Positions 1-9,352 are shown, counted from the stretch's first letter. The stretch: 64,000 nucleotides of DNA from Sinorhizobium sp. BG8 (GCF_016864555.1 NZ_CP044011.1:4297501-4361500), one strand, 5' to 3'. The notes: a model not told the origin generated them from the sequence alone. A program made the numbers and translations.

Positions 1-66
1 CGATCGCTGTTGCTGGTCAACCGCTACATCGTCGACAGCTGGCCCCCTGACAGAGGTAGCCGGTAA
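1..66 (+). CDS. Possible C-terminal end of an unidentified protein (partial)
   Basis: Reading from base 1 in frame 1 gives about 21 codons ending in TAA, with a tail ending VDSWPPDRGSR. It is too short to assign to any family, and it could equally be non-coding sequence at the window edge. Nothing recognisable follows it up to the next gene. Confidence 0.2.
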   Translation, partial: RSLLLVNRYIVDSWPPDRGSR

Positions 67-167
67 GATCACCAGCCACTGACCGAAATGTGGAATGCTT
101 TCAGTCGCAGTATCCGTCGCGAAACTCCGACTGTTGCAAATGATGTCCGCCTTGCGGAACGGGGAAA

Positions 168-443
168 TCAGGCCCTCGGAATTATCGTGATCAGGCATTC
201 ATCATGTGTATCCAGCCCAGCCCTCGCGCACTGAGGGCTGGTCAGGTTGAAAAAGAACACGTCCGAGCCCCTCCCCCAAGGCCGGATATTTCGCGCGAAC
301 GGACCCGCATCGTTCAGCATGACATCGGCAGGAAAAGCTCGGGCGCGGCCGGGCACATGTTCGGGCCTGACAACGATGTAGCGGGGCAGGAAATCTTCCT
401 TGCGCAGTACTCTGGCGGAAAACGTCACCCTGTCCTGCCCCAT
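168..443 (-). CDS. Small DUF1905-like protein
   Basis: This 91-residue protein resembles the small beta-barrel DUF1905 family. It shows an opening strand (VTFSARVLR), a YIVV strand, a central PFARNIRPWG turn, and a closing FFFNLT...AGLDT...CLITIIPR segment in the usual order. Its biochemical role is unknown; the domain is often fused to or found beside YdeI-type proteins. The start is supported by a GAGGGAG ribosome-binding site about 10 bases upstream of the ATG. It lies downstream of, and on the same strand as, the L,D-transpeptidase gene but is separated by about 120 bases. The family call rests on pattern only. Confidence 0.45.
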   Translation of the reverse strand: MGQDRVTFSARVLRKEDFLPRYIVVRPEHVPGRARAFPADVMLNDAGPFARNIRPWGRGSDVFFFNLTSPQCARAGLDTHDECLITIIPRA

Positions 444-563
444 CCAGTCAACTCCCTCGGTTACCGCCGCAAACTCAACGTTTCGCGACGGGTGTGCGCG
501 CAGAATGCTTCACGAAGATACTTGCAGCAAGATGACCCGGTGGAGTCCGTACCACGATGCCGC

Positions 564-1568
564 TCAGGACATGATGACGAAGTCTTGGCCGCTTCGCGTG
601 TCGGGGTGAAGCGGGACATCGGTCAGGACAAGCATCATGCCGGGGTGCATGTGCTTCTGCAGAGCCGCGAGGAATTCCGGATCCGCCTGCACCTGCTGGA
701 GCAAGCCTTCCTCTTTCGAGATGTCATCGTCCGCGTCGTGCGAGTAGCTTACGACGAACCAGGACATGCCCTTCTGGTCGTCATGCGGACCGCGAAGAAC
801 GAAAACGTGTGACCCCGTGGGCGTCTTGCCCGTGAAACTCATCGTGCCTTCTGCGATCTCGGCGCCGTTCTCGAGGAGAACGATCTGCCTGTCTGCAAAG
901 GAACCAATGGCCGAGGCGACCGGCTGCTTCTCCGCTTCCGCCCAGTCCTGCGGCGGCTTCTTGCCGTCGAGCGACGAGACCACGTCATTGAACTCGGACT
1001 CGGTATAGCCGGCCAGAACCATGCCGGGATGCTGGAGCTCCCAGGGATCGGTCGCGGCTCCCGCGATGATGACGGGCGTACCGAGATGAGTGATCTCGAA
1101 GAGTTTCGCCGAGAAGTCGAGCGGGAGCCGGACACAGCCGTGCGAGGCCGGATAACCCGGCAGGTTACCCGCGTGAAGGGCGACGCCGGACCACGTCAGC
1201 CGGTTCATGTTGGGCATGGATGCGTCGTCATAGGTGCTCGAATGGTGGTTCTTGTCCTTCTGGAGAATGACGAAGACACCGGTCGGCGTCTCATGTCCGG
1301 GCTTGCCGCTGGAGCAGGTCGAAACTGCGATGCGAATGCCGTTTCTGTAGACATGGACAAGCTGTTCGGGCAGCGAAACGACGACGGCCAATGGTCCCGT
1401 CATCTGCCTATCCGGGTGCCAGGTAAATTCACCCGGCTTGAGATCGGAGATCTCCTTCACGACCTCCGTCGAGCCGACCTCCCAGGCTACGAGGGCGAAG
1501 GTAAGGGACAGTCCCCCGGCGAGAACGGTTCTGCGGCGAACGCCTGGTTCGTCTACCTCTTCATTCAT
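564..1568 (-). CDS. L,D-transpeptidase (YkuD domain), exported
   Basis: This 334-residue periplasmic enzyme should cross-link peptidoglycan stems or attach proteins to them. The YkuD catalytic signature is clear: a histidine in VALHAGNLPG, then SHGCVRLP with the catalytic Cys, at about residues 155-175. The N-terminus has consecutive arginines before a hydrophobic stretch (VRRRTVLAGG), which looks like a Tat-type signal. The ATG at 1568 is chosen over an upstream ATG at 1640 because a GGAGGGG site sits just before it and the signal peptide then begins at the start. A second, weaker beta-rich segment in the C-terminal half (FADRQIVLLENG) recalls another YkuD-like fold but lacks an SHGC motif. 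It belongs to a cell-surface cluster. Confidence 0.85.
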   Translation of the reverse strand: MNEEVDEPGVRRRTVLAGGLSLTFALVAWEVGSTEVVKEISDLKPGEFTWHPDRQMTGPLAVVVSLPEQLVHVYRNGIRIAVSTCSSGKPGHETPTGVFVILQKDKNHHSSTYDDASMPNMNRLTWSGVALHAGNLPGYPASHGCVRLPLDFSAKLFEITHLGTPVIIAGAATDPWELQHPGMVLAGYTESEFNDVVSSLDGKKPPQDWAEAEKQPVASAIGSFADRQIVLLENGAEIAEGTMSFTGKTPTGSHVFVLRGPHDDQKGMSWFVVSYSHDADDDISKEEGLLQQVQADPEFLAALQKHMHPGMMLVLTDVPLHPDTRSGQDFVIMS

Positions 1569-1681
1569 GGCATCCCCTCCGTTGTCGGGCGGCCCCGCGA
1601 CAGCGTCGGCGGAAGCTCGGTTCTCTCGTTGAAATCGCAATCGCCAGGTACTGCTTCCTCAGCCGTTTCCGGAGGAAGACG

Positions 1682-3028
1682 TTACGTGTCCGGCACCTGT
1701 TCGGGCATGAAGGGTACGGTCAACGCATAGCCCACATCGACTTTTCGCCGGCCATGACCGATGTCCGACAGAATAGCGCGGATCCGCTCCGCTGCCCGCC
1801 CGTCGAAGACACCCGCCGAGAACGCCGAAGCGGCCCACTGCGTATCGTACCGTGCAACGATTGCCGCCGGGTCGCGGCCGGCCTGATCGAGCAGGTCCGA
1901 CATTTCCAATGCGTTGCGCACGACGGGGATCCGCAGCGAGTCCCATACCTGGTCGAACTCCATGTATTTGGCGCTGACGGCGATCTTTCCGGACAGTGCC
2001 GCCTCCAGCAACATGGTGCTGTTCACGGAAACGAGCACATCGCTGACCTCGATCGTCTCATGCGGTGTGAGGAGGTAGAGGCTGGAATCGTCTATCGTGG
2101 CACCGTCGCTGTCGTGGATGTAGGCGATCGTTTCGGATGCAAGCACCTGATCCTTCGAAGGCGGGGTTCTGATGATGATCTGGTAGCCCTTCTCCAGCCC
2201 GGTCTGGACGAGGTCGCGGATCGACCGGTTCTGCGCCTCGCGAGCGGCCTGCATGTCGAACTGGCTATCGAGAGGCTGGACCGCGAAGGTTGCGATGGGT
2301 TTCCCTGGATCGAGCCCGAGCACCTCCACTGCATCCCTTCGACCGGCGTCGCGAATGCGATCCGTATAGTCGAACTTGGGAGCTCCGACCTTGACGATGC
2401 GCTCGGCGGGATAGCCTCTTTCCAGGAAGATCCTCTCCTGCAGGTCGCCCCAGGCAAGGATCAGATCGCAGGCGGGCGTGTTTATGCCGAGCACAGGATG
2501 TGTGTAGTACATGCTCTTCTTGGCAAACACGGACTCGTGGGGAACCAGGACGGTTGGAATTCTCAGCTGGGCAGCCGCATAGACGACATGGCGTATGAAA
2601 GGCTGCCAGTCGAAGGTAGCGATCAGGAACTTCGCCTGGTTCTTGTACGGTGACAGCTTGTGCATCACCATCCGGCGATAGGTCTCAGGATACTTCGCCG
2701 CGAACCTCAGCGCCTCCACCCTCTTGGCCTTGGACTCTACGTCCTTGAGGATCCGCAAATCGGCCAGCACATACTCATCCTCGCTGACCAGCGAGTGAAC
2801 CAGCGCATCCGTGTGCTCGGGTATCCAGGACTGATAGAGGCCGATCGGCAATTCGGTGGCGGGAACCTGCACGCCATGGTTGGAAGCAAACCAGGAAGGA
2901 AGCGCTGATGGCTTGGAACTCGCCTTCGACTTGTCGCCGGGACCCTTGCCTTCCGCATGTTTGGAGGGGGACCATCCCGTTGTTCGTCCGATCAGTCTCT
3001 TGGTCCATTTTGGGAGAGATGCTTTCAC
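1682..3028 (-). CDS. GT-B-like surface polysaccharide biosynthesis protein
   Basis: I do not recognise a named member for this 448-residue protein. After a basic N-terminal 35 residues, two Rossmann-like halves are suggested. The first has VLVPHESVFAKKSMYYTHP and LILAWGDLQERI. The second has IIIRTPPSKD and LVSVNSTMLLEAALSGK, the layout of capsule or CDP-glycerol-type transferases and UDP-GlcNAc 2-epimerase-fold glycosyltransferases, where the last motif is the donor-binding loop. It probably transfers a sugar or polyol phosphate to a surface glycan. It lies head-to-tail after the methyltransferase gene on the same strand with a gap of about 120 bases, so the two may share a locus. The substrate cannot be inferred. 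Confidence 0.6.
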   Translation of the reverse strand: MKASLPKWTKRLIGRTTGWSPSKHAEGKGPGDKSKASSKPSALPSWFASNHGVQVPATELPIGLYQSWIPEHTDALVHSLVSEDEYVLADLRILKDVESKAKRVEALRFAAKYPETYRRMVMHKLSPYKNQAKFLIATFDWQPFIRHVVYAAAQLRIPTVLVPHESVFAKKSMYYTHPVLGINTPACDLILAWGDLQERIFLERGYPAERIVKVGAPKFDYTDRIRDAGRRDAVEVLGLDPGKPIATFAVQPLDSQFDMQAAREAQNRSIRDLVQTGLEKGYQIIIRTPPSKDQVLASETIAYIHDSDGATIDDSSLYLLTPHETIEVSDVLVSVNSTMLLEAALSGKIAVSAKYMEFDQVWDSLRIPVVRNALEMSDLLDQAGRDPAAIVARYDTQWAASAFSAGVFDGRAAERIRAILSDIGHGRRKVDVGYALTVPFMPEQVPDT

Positions 3029-3149
3029 TCTGACCTCCCTCGATCGATGTGCTGATGGCGCCTCATAGCGATGAGACGGTGAGTTGATGCCCCTATGCCC
3101 TCATCCGATCCGCAATGCCTGCCGGTACCCTGGTGGCTTCAGTCTTAGC

Positions 3150-4133
3150 TCATTCGCTGCGGCTGCCGGCCTGCGTGCTGTCAGGCGGCTCTGGCGATTC
3201 TGCCTCGGTGTCTTCGTTGGAACGCAACTCTGTGGAGTATCCAACCATCCTTCCGTCGAAGGCTTCAGAGCAGCCTGGAGGGAAGAATTTCGCTAAACGA
3301 TCTACGTCGCCTGAATCGTAGTCAAGTTCTGGAAGCACTATGGGGTGCTTTCTTACGATGACGCTCACATTGTAGTTATAGTTCATTACTACTGCGTCGG
3401 AACAGTCGTTGCCAGATATAATGAGTTGATAAAGCAACAACCCTGCATTCCATAGTGACAGGTGACCTCCGACCACCGCATGTTTCAATGGTGGCACAGT
3501 AATGGCAAGCCATCCGTCCGGCGCCAGAAGCGACAGGCAGCGCACGAGAAAGGCGTTCGCATTGGGCTGGTGTTCGAGTACATGGCTACACCAGACGAGG
3601 TCGTATTGCCCTGGATCCTCGAGCTTCATGAAGTCACCGACGGTCCGCCGCACGCTATCCATGCTGTCCAGTCCCTGCAGGACCTTCGACTTGTGGACAT
3701 ACACCGAACGCCCGAAGTCCACGCAGTGCACCTTCTTGCCCGCCTTCGCGAACACGAGGGCGTGCTCGCCTCCGCCCGAGCCGACATCGAGCACATTCTC
3801 GATGTTCGGTTGCGACATTATGTAAGCGAGGGCCGCGCCGGCGCGCATCGATGCGAACGGATCGCCCGCCTGAAGCAGCCAGTGAACGGTTTCCCGCTCC
3901 CTCTCGACCTCCTGATTCCGTTTCTTTGCGAGCGCAAGATCCAGAATTTTCTTCGCCTCTTGAAGTTGTCCGGTCTGAAGGAGCAACCTCCCATAGAAAA
4001 CGAGATCGTCGAATGATGATCTTTCACCTGCCTTGAACAATGCAACGATCATTGCTGCCTGATCAGATTTTTCCTCTTTCAGGAGAGACTTGATCCTTGT
4101 AGCGGCTTCTTTTTTGACGCTTGCTTCCGACAT
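3150..4133 (-). CDS. Class I SAM-dependent methyltransferase with helical N-terminal extension
   Basis: In this 327-residue protein, residues 1-100 are helical and repeat-like (LLKEEKSDQAAMIVALFKAG, LLLQTGQLQEAKKILDLAL), as in TPR segments. They are followed by a Rossmann methyltransferase: SAM motif I VLDVGSGGGEHALVFA, then VHCVDFG, then YDLVWCSHVLEH and a FLVRCLSLLAPDGWLAI segment. The motif order fits methyltransferase type 11 enzymes acting on glycans or small molecules. The start at 4133 has a GGAAAG site upstream; the in-frame ATG at 4160 is less well placed. The 3' third (about 3300-3480) is visibly richer in A+T than its surroundings, which suggests horizontal origin. It neighbours polysaccharide genes, so a glycan substrate is inferred, not shown. 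Confidence 0.7.
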   Translation of the reverse strand: MSEASVKKEAATRIKSLLKEEKSDQAAMIVALFKAGERSSFDDLVFYGRLLLQTGQLQEAKKILDLALAKKRNQEVERERETVHWLLQAGDPFASMRAGAALAYIMSQPNIENVLDVGSGGGEHALVFAKAGKKVHCVDFGRSVYVHKSKVLQGLDSMDSVRRTVGDFMKLEDPGQYDLVWCSHVLEHQPNANAFLVRCLSLLAPDGWLAITVPPLKHAVVGGHLSLWNAGLLLYQLIISGNDCSDAVVMNYNYNVSVIVRKHPIVLPELDYDSGDVDRLAKFFPPGCSEAFDGRMVGYSTELRSNEDTEAESPEPPDSTQAGSRSE

Positions 4134-4458
4134 GATCGCTATTCTTTCCAAGAGCGGCATTTTGTCGTTGTTCTACTGAACCGATCGCAGAATAGGTTAA
4201 AGAACGAATTGAGCAAACCCCTCGCCGGATCCGACGGCAGTTTCGAGGTCGGAGATCGAAATCTCCGGCTCAACTGCCCCGCCCCGCTGCCATTCATTCC
4301 GCCTGTCGGGACCGTCGAGCCGGCCAACGTCTGCGTCCGGAATCCGCCTCGATTTTGTCGCGATCCTGTGGGACTGCGTGCGTGACACGCGCCATTTCAT
4401 TTTCTGTCCAGGGCAATTGCCGCCCCGGTTCTGCGTCGTTCGAACAAAAGGCTATTTG

Positions 4459-5307
4459 ATGTTTCCCGTTGCGATACCGCTCGTCGCCCTTGCAATGGCA
4501 GCTGCCGGCTTCGGCGAAGTCAATGCGCGGCTGAGGCGCGTCACCGACTTCCCGACCTATCACGCTGACAACCAGATCGGATACATTCCCAGCCCCAACC
4601 AGGCGGGGTCTTTCCAGGGTCGTGGCCAATGGGCCTTCAACGAGCTGAGCATGGGAACGGACGAGCCTTTCGCCCCAAGCGGGAAGCAGGACGTTCTTCT
4701 CATCGGAGACAGCATCGTCTTCGGCCGGCTGACCATGGAGCATCATCAAAGGCTCGCGGGCAGGCTCAACAAGATTTCGGGACAGAAGGTGTGGCCGATC
4801 AGCGCCGGAAGCTGGTCTCTCCAGAATGAAGTGCAGTACCTCCAGGATCATCCGAACGTCGTGGCAGGTGTGGACAAGATCGTCTTCATCCTGAACAGCA
4901 ACGACTTCGTGGGCCCTTCCTCGTGGAGATCCGAGGAACACAGGCCGACAAAGCGGCCGATTTCGGCCTTGTGGTACATGCTGGAGAACCGCGAACGCAA
5001 ACCGCTTCCACAGGTGCCGCCGGAGTTCAAGGTAAAGCCGAAGGATGCCCTGGGCGAGCTCGCCGCCCTCCTCTCTACGACTGAAATCCCCGTCGACGTC
5101 TGGTTTCATCCGAAAAAGAGCGAGCTTGGAAATCCCGGGCAACTCCAGAAGCATGCGGACAATCTGCACCAGAGGCTCGGGGATCGCGTCAGGATCTTCC
5201 ACGTCGCAGATATTCGCGGATGGTCGAAGAAAGCCTACTCGGATGGCATTCATCCGAACAGCAGGGGCTACGCCTTGATGTCGCGAGGCATCGCGGCGAC
5301 GTTGTGA
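4459..5307 (+). CDS. SGNH/GDSL-family hydrolase, membrane-anchored or exported
   Basis: This 282-residue protein starts with a hydrophobic segment (FPVAIPLVALAMAAAGFG) that would be a signal or anchor. It carries SGNH blocks in order: GDSIVFG with the nucleophile Ser (about residue 87), a Gly block around ISAGSWSLQ, FILNSND with the oxyanion Asn, and DGIHPN supplying the catalytic Asp and His. Such proteins commonly deacylate or acylate surface polysaccharides. The ATG at 4459 is preferred to 4378 because AAAGG precedes it and the hydrophobic segment then begins the protein. It is divergent from the methyltransferase gene, with about 325 bases between the starts. The substrate is unknown. Confidence 0.7.
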   Translation: MFPVAIPLVALAMAAAGFGEVNARLRRVTDFPTYHADNQIGYIPSPNQAGSFQGRGQWAFNELSMGTDEPFAPSGKQDVLLIGDSIVFGRLTMEHHQRLAGRLNKISGQKVWPISAGSWSLQNEVQYLQDHPNVVAGVDKIVFILNSNDFVGPSSWRSEEHRPTKRPISALWYMLENRERKPLPQVPPEFKVKPKDALGELAALLSTTEIPVDVWFHPKKSELGNPGQLQKHADNLHQRLGDRVRIFHVADIRGWSKKAYSDGIHPNSRGYALMSRGIAATL

Positions 5308-5474
5308 GGCTCGCGGAAGGCACCGCGCATACCTTCCGCATCAATTTTCTCCCTGAGATCCTAAGGATCCAGCGCTCCGTTGCGGCCGCGACAGACAAAC
5401 AGCGACCTGTCCGGAATTCCCCGTACGCACCGGCCGAGGCACATCACCCCCTACCCCGATTGTCCTGCCGGCGA

Positions 5475-5498
5475 ACAGGCGACCCGAAGGTCGCCTGT
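5475..5498. repeat. Perfect 10-bp inverted repeat with CGAA tetraloop
   Basis: ACAGGCGACC, loop CGAA, GGTCGCCTGT. It lies between the convergent SGNH hydrolase and arylsulfatase genes. There is no strong T-run, so it is either a weak bidirectional terminator or an RNA stem-loop. Apart from this hairpin, the 307-base gap holds two copies of ACGCATGCG (around 5517 and 5553) and nothing else I can assign. Confidence 0.5.
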
Positions 5499-5614
5499 CA
5501 CGTTTCAGGTCCCGACGCATGCGTTCCGAAAGCAGTCACCGTTTCCGGCGTTAACGCATGCGCAAGTACCAGGAGCCAAAGCGTGGATGGCTAGTTCGAA
5601 GATCAAGGCACGCT

Positions 5615-7297
5615 TCAGTTGCCTGGCTTGTTCTTGATGGCTGCATCAATCTGCCTCTTCACGGCATCCAGGTTGAAGGAGGCTGGATCCTGCATCGGCG
5701 GGTAGTCAACCGCCGTCAGCGCCAGTTTGGCGACTTCCTGCTGGACACTGACGAACCGCCAGAACTCGCGAGCGAAAAAGTCGTTCATGTATCCGCCACC
5801 GAGATCATTGAGGCTCTGCTCTCCGATCGATGGTGTCCGCTCGAATGGATCCTGGCGGATGTTGACCATGGTGGGCATGTCCGTCGTCAGCTTGGCTCCG
5901 GGCCAACCCTGCGGCTGCTGGAAGAACTGGAACTTGAAGTTGTCGATGCGAACAGCACCGAGCGCGGGGCCGCCGAAATAGAAGAATTCATGCCGCGCAG
6001 ACGGTCCTTTGCCCTCAAGCAGGTCCAACTGGTTGTAGCCGTCGAGATGGTTCTTGTACGACCGGTCACCCAACGTCACGCCCTTCAAAAGCTGATCTGT
6101 GATTTCGGGGTTGCCGGCTGCCGCCACGAGCGTGGGGAACCAATCCAGGGCAGAGAAAATGCCATTCTCGACCGCGCCCGCCTTGACCTTTCCAGGCCAG
6201 CGGATGATTGCGGGCGCACGGAAGCCACCCTCCATCACGGTACCCTTCGTCCCTTTGAACGGAGTCATGCCGCCATCGGGCCAGGTGAACACTTCCGCCC
6301 CGTTGTCGGTGGTGAAGACGACAATGGTGTTGTCTTTTTGACCCGCATCCTCCACGCATTTCAGGAGCGCGCCGACGTTGTCGTCAAGCTGCGCCATGCC
6401 GGCTTCCTCGAGACCAAAGTTGGTCTCGCTGTTCATCAGCGCCTGGTACTTCGGCGAAAGGAAGGTCCAGACGTGCATGCGCGTCGTGTTGTGCCAGACA
6501 AAGAACGGTTTGCCATCCGTCTTCGCCTTGTCCATGAAGTCACACGAAGCCTTGGACAAGACTTCGTCGAACGTGCCCATGTCGTACTTGGCCTTGGGCA
6601 TGATGTCATGCATGTTCGGCACGTTGGTCATGTCGGCGTAGGGTGCCAGTGGACCTTCGTCCACGATCCGCTGCTTGCCGATCTTGCCCCAGCGCGGCTG
6701 TTCTGTCGTGTCGTCCGTATCCGTTGCGAAGGTGTGCACCACATTGCGAGGCCCGACCTTGTCCCGGTAGGACTGGTCATTCGGGAACGAATACCAGTAG
6801 GGGTCGGACATGGCATCGAGGTGATACAGGTATCCGAAGAACTCATCGAAGCCATGCAGCGTCGGCAGGAACTTGTTCAGATCGCCTAGATGGTTCTTGC
6901 CGAACTGGCCCGTGGCGTAGCCCTCGGCCCTGAGCGCAGTCGCCATGGTTGCGGCCTTGTCAGGCATGCCGACGTCCGCGCCCGCCTGACCGACAGTCGT
7001 CAGGCCGGTGCGCAATGGGATTTCGCCAGTAATGAAGCTTGCCCTCCCCGCAGTACAGCTTGCCTCCGCATAGTAGTCGGTGAACATCATGCCCTCGGAG
7101 GCAAGCTTGTCGAGGTTCGGCGTCTTGCCCGACATGATCCCCCGGTGATAGGCGCCAATGTTGAACCAGCCAACATCGTCACCCATGATGACCAGGATGT
7201 TGGGCTTGGCCTGTTCCTGCGCTTGGACCATTGTCGTGCTGCACAGAAGGTTGACGGCAACGGCCATCGCCGCTGCAACACATGTTGATGTTTTCAT
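5615..7297 (-). CDS. Exported arylsulfatase (type I, formylglycine-dependent)
   Basis: This 560-residue sulfatase hydrolyses sulfate esters in the periplasm. The signal peptide (about residues 1-26, ending TTMVQAQ) is followed by metal-binding Asp residues in ILVIMGDDVGW. The Cys-type modification motif SCTAGRASFITG is next (C-x-A-x-R, converted to formylglycine), then the GKNHLGD motif. Further metal and substrate elements are the VVFTTDNGAE block and FKGTKGTVMEGGFRAPAI. The ATG at 7297 has a strong GGGAGGAAGAG site; an upstream ATG at 7360 would add a charged leader before the signal. Activity needs a formylglycine-generating enzyme, which is not in this window. It is convergent with the SGNH hydrolase gene. 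The natural substrate (aryl, choline or glycan sulfate) cannot be told. Confidence 0.85.
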   Translation of the reverse strand: MKTSTCVAAAMAVAVNLLCSTTMVQAQEQAKPNILVIMGDDVGWFNIGAYHRGIMSGKTPNLDKLASEGMMFTDYYAEASCTAGRASFITGEIPLRTGLTTVGQAGADVGMPDKAATMATALRAEGYATGQFGKNHLGDLNKFLPTLHGFDEFFGYLYHLDAMSDPYWYSFPNDQSYRDKVGPRNVVHTFATDTDDTTEQPRWGKIGKQRIVDEGPLAPYADMTNVPNMHDIMPKAKYDMGTFDEVLSKASCDFMDKAKTDGKPFFVWHNTTRMHVWTFLSPKYQALMNSETNFGLEEAGMAQLDDNVGALLKCVEDAGQKDNTIVVFTTDNGAEVFTWPDGGMTPFKGTKGTVMEGGFRAPAIIRWPGKVKAGAVENGIFSALDWFPTLVAAAGNPEITDQLLKGVTLGDRSYKNHLDGYNQLDLLEGKGPSARHEFFYFGGPALGAVRIDNFKFQFFQQPQGWPGAKLTTDMPTMVNIRQDPFERTPSIGEQSLNDLGGGYMNDFFAREFWRFVSVQQEVAKLALTAVDYPPMQDPASFNLDAVKRQIDAAIKNKPGN

Positions 7298-7650
7298 GTC
7301 ACTCTTCCTCCCTCGGAACAACCGTTGCAAATAACTGCCAGGCTGCTTTCGGATGGGCACAGGTTAGCGTGACCCGCCGGGACCAAAACGACGTGAAGCG
7401 GCACTCGTGCCGTCATCCTGCGATTTCACATTGGTATGGGAAATTGGCCCTATCGTTGCCGGGCAACGAGGCGATGGTTGTCGTCCTCGACTACCCGCGC
7501 AACAGTTTACCTCATGTGGTGTCGAAGCGATACGGTGCTTATCGATGAGTGCATCATGCAGGTGTGTTTCGATGCACTGCGCAGGCGCGTTGGGTGGGAT
7601 CCAAGGCTTTCTCCGCGCCAGACAGCCGTGGTCAAGAACTGTCCAGCAGG

Positions 7651-7875
7651 TCAAAGGTGGTTGAATTCCCGCCACGAGAACCAAGAGGCGGCGATCGCGA
7701 GCATCGTCCAAATAGCGATGACAGCCATGGGTCCGAAACGGCTGGTTGGTCGCCGTTTCTTTTCGGCGAGCGCTCGGAAGTCGGACATGAGCGGTCCTGG
7801 TATCAGACGGACAGCAAGAAGTATCCCGAGTGGCAGGATCAGACGATCGTCCAGATAGCCGATTGCAGATCTTGA
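7651..7875 (-). pseudogene. Truncated DUF1232 (YkvA-like) membrane protein gene
   Basis: The reading frame ends in a recognisable DUF1232 tail: AIGYLDDRLILPLGILLAVR then LIPGPLMSDFRALAEKK, followed by a hydrophobic C-terminal helix. Intact relatives begin with a helical segment and a conserved SPIDLIPDFIP-type stretch before the GYLDD motif. Here nothing of that kind lies upstream, and within about 75 bases the frame runs into the tRNA-Met gene. The remnant therefore lacks its 5' half and a credible start. The rest of the 650-base stretch between the arylsulfatase and the tRNA holds nothing else I can assign. Confidence 0.6.
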
Positions 7876-7947
7876 TCGTCCGCCAAACTGGCGCGGGCTG
7901 CAGTCAAACAAGCTGAAAGCTGTACTCCCGGCAGGGCCTTGAAAAAA

Positions 7948-8024
7948 TGGTAGCGGAGGAGGGATTCGAACCCCCGACACAAGGATTATGATTCCTCTGC
8001 TCTAACCTACTGAGCTACTCCGCC
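7948..8024 (-). tRNA. tRNA-Met (anticodon CAU)
   Basis: The reverse strand folds as a 77-nt cloverleaf with an encoded CCA. The acceptor is GGCGGAG paired with CTCCGCT, and the D-arm is AGCTCAGTAGGTTAGAGC. The anticodon stem GAGGA/TCCTT encloses the loop ATCATAA (anticodon CAT), and the T-arm GGGGG-TTCGAAT-CCCTC is complete. The sequence matches the pattern of alphaproteobacterial elongator tRNA-Met. A CAU anticodon could also belong to a lysidine-modified tRNA-Ile2, but the body looks like tRNA-Met. Confidence 0.95.
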
Positions 8025-8072
8025 GCCGGGCGGGACTGGAAAACCTGCTCGTTTTCCGTCCGGGTGGGCGGC

Positions 8073-8101
8073 TTATAAGGTGCCCTTCCCCAAAGTGTCA
8101 A
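8073..8101 (-). promoter_or_regulatory. Sigma-70 promoter of tRNA-Met
   Basis: On the reverse strand there is a perfect TTGACA -35 box (8101-8096), a 17-base spacer and a TTATAA -10 box (8078-8073), about 49 bases upstream of the tRNA 5' end. This is the strongest housekeeping promoter match I see in the window. Confidence 0.75.
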
Positions 8102-8155
8102 GCGCTGTGCGGACAAAAAACGCGTTGTCTGCAAACGCCTCGAAAATCTCGCGAT

Positions 8156-9352
8156 TCATGCGGCCGCAGGGGCTGCAAGAATGCGTTTCAGGGCCGTTTC
8201 GGCCGCCTCTTCGCGCTCGGAGCGCAGGATGAAGCCGCCGCCGTAGACGCGGGCGTCCTCGCCCTCGCCCGAATAGAGCGCGCAGGCCTGTCCCGGGGCG
8301 ACCCCTGCCTCCCCTTCGGAGAGCTCGACATAGATGCCGGCCGAATCGGCAAGAAGACGGGCGGGCCGCGGAGGACGGGTGGAGCGCACCTTCGCATAGC
8401 AGTCGAATCCCTCGGCGGCGGTCTGTTCCAGATCACCATCCCCGAGCCAGTTGATATCGCGCAGATAGAGCCGGCGGGTCTCCAGCGCTTCCTTCGGTCC
8501 GACGATGACCCTGCGCGAGCGGGCATCGAGATATACCACGTAGAGCGGCTCGCCGGTGGCGATGCCGATGCCGCGGCGCTGTCCGATCGTATAGTGGAGA
8601 ATGCCTTCGTGCCGGCCGAGCACGCGACCGTCGATATGCACGATCTCCCCCGAGAGCGCGGCATTCGGCTTCAGCTTCGCCACGATATCGCTGTACTTGC
8701 CCTGCGGCACGAAGCAGATGTCCTGGCTGTCGGCCTTCGCGGCGACGACAAGCCCCATCTCCTCGGCGAGCGCCCGCGTCTCGGCCTTCGAAAGATGGCC
8801 GAGCGGGAAGCGCAGATAGTCGATCTGCTCCTGGGTCGTCGCGAACAGGAAATAGCTCTGGTCGCGCTCGGCGTCGATCGGGCGATAGAGTGCGCGCCGG
8901 CCGGGATCCGCCGGGGTCGGATTTGCGCGGGAGCGGATGTAGTGGCCGGTCGCCAGCGCATCGGCGCCGAGCTCCTTGGCTGTCGCCAGAAGGTCCGCGA
9001 ACTTGACGGTCTGGTTGCAGGCGACGCAGGGGATCGGCGTCTCGCCGGCAATGTAGCTTTCGGCAAAGGGATTGATCACCGTCTCGCGGAAGCGCTTCTC
9101 GTAGTCGAGCACGTAGTGGGGAATGCCGAGCGTCTCGCAGACGCGACGCGCATCGTCGATGTCCTGGCCCGCGCAGCACGAGCCCGCGCGATGGACCGCC
9201 GCACCATGATCGTAGAGCTGTAGCGTGATGCCGAGGACGTCATAGCCCTCGCGCTTCAGGATGCCGGCCACGACGGAGCTGTCGACGCCGCCCGACATGG
9301 CGACCACGACACGCGTATCTTCTGGCTTCTTGTCGAAATCGAGACTGTTCAC
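8156..9352 (-). CDS. mnmA: tRNA-specific 2-thiouridylase MnmA
   Basis: MnmA (398 aa) adenylates and thiolates U34 of tRNA-Lys, -Glu and -Gln in the cytoplasm. The PP-loop SGGVDSSV is at about residues 20-27. Catalytic cysteines lie in [16 protein letters not shown] (about residue 115) and [13 protein letters not shown] (about residue 215), with the tRNA-recognition segment GQRRGIG after them. The length fits rhizobial MnmA proteins. The start is GTG, and it overlaps the stop of a small upstream frame as GTGA. It lies directly upstream of tRNA-Met on the same strand, but that tRNA has its own promoter. Confidence 0.95.
   Translation of the reverse strand: MNSLDFDKKPEDTRVVVAMSGGVDSSVVAGILKREGYDVLGITLQLYDHGAAVHRAGSCCAGQDIDDARRVCETLGIPHYVLDYEKRFRETVINPFAESYIAGETPIPCVACNQTVKFADLLATAKELGADALATGHYIRSRANPTPADPGRRALYRPIDAERDQSYFLFATTQEQIDYLRFPLGHLSKAETRALAEEMGLVVAAKADSQDICFVPQGKYSDIVAKLKPNAALSGEIVHIDGRVLGRHEGILHYTIGQRRGIGIATGEPLYVVYLDARSRRVIVGPKEALETRRLYLRDINWLGDGDLEQTAAEGFDCYAKVRSTRPPRPARLLADSAGIYVELSEGEAGVAPGQACALYSGEGEDARVYGGGFILRSEREEAAETALKRILAAPAAA

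Noticed and set aside
5558-6889. A 443-codon + strand frame antisense to the arylsulfatase.
   Set aside because: The sulfatase motifs are intact on the reverse strand.
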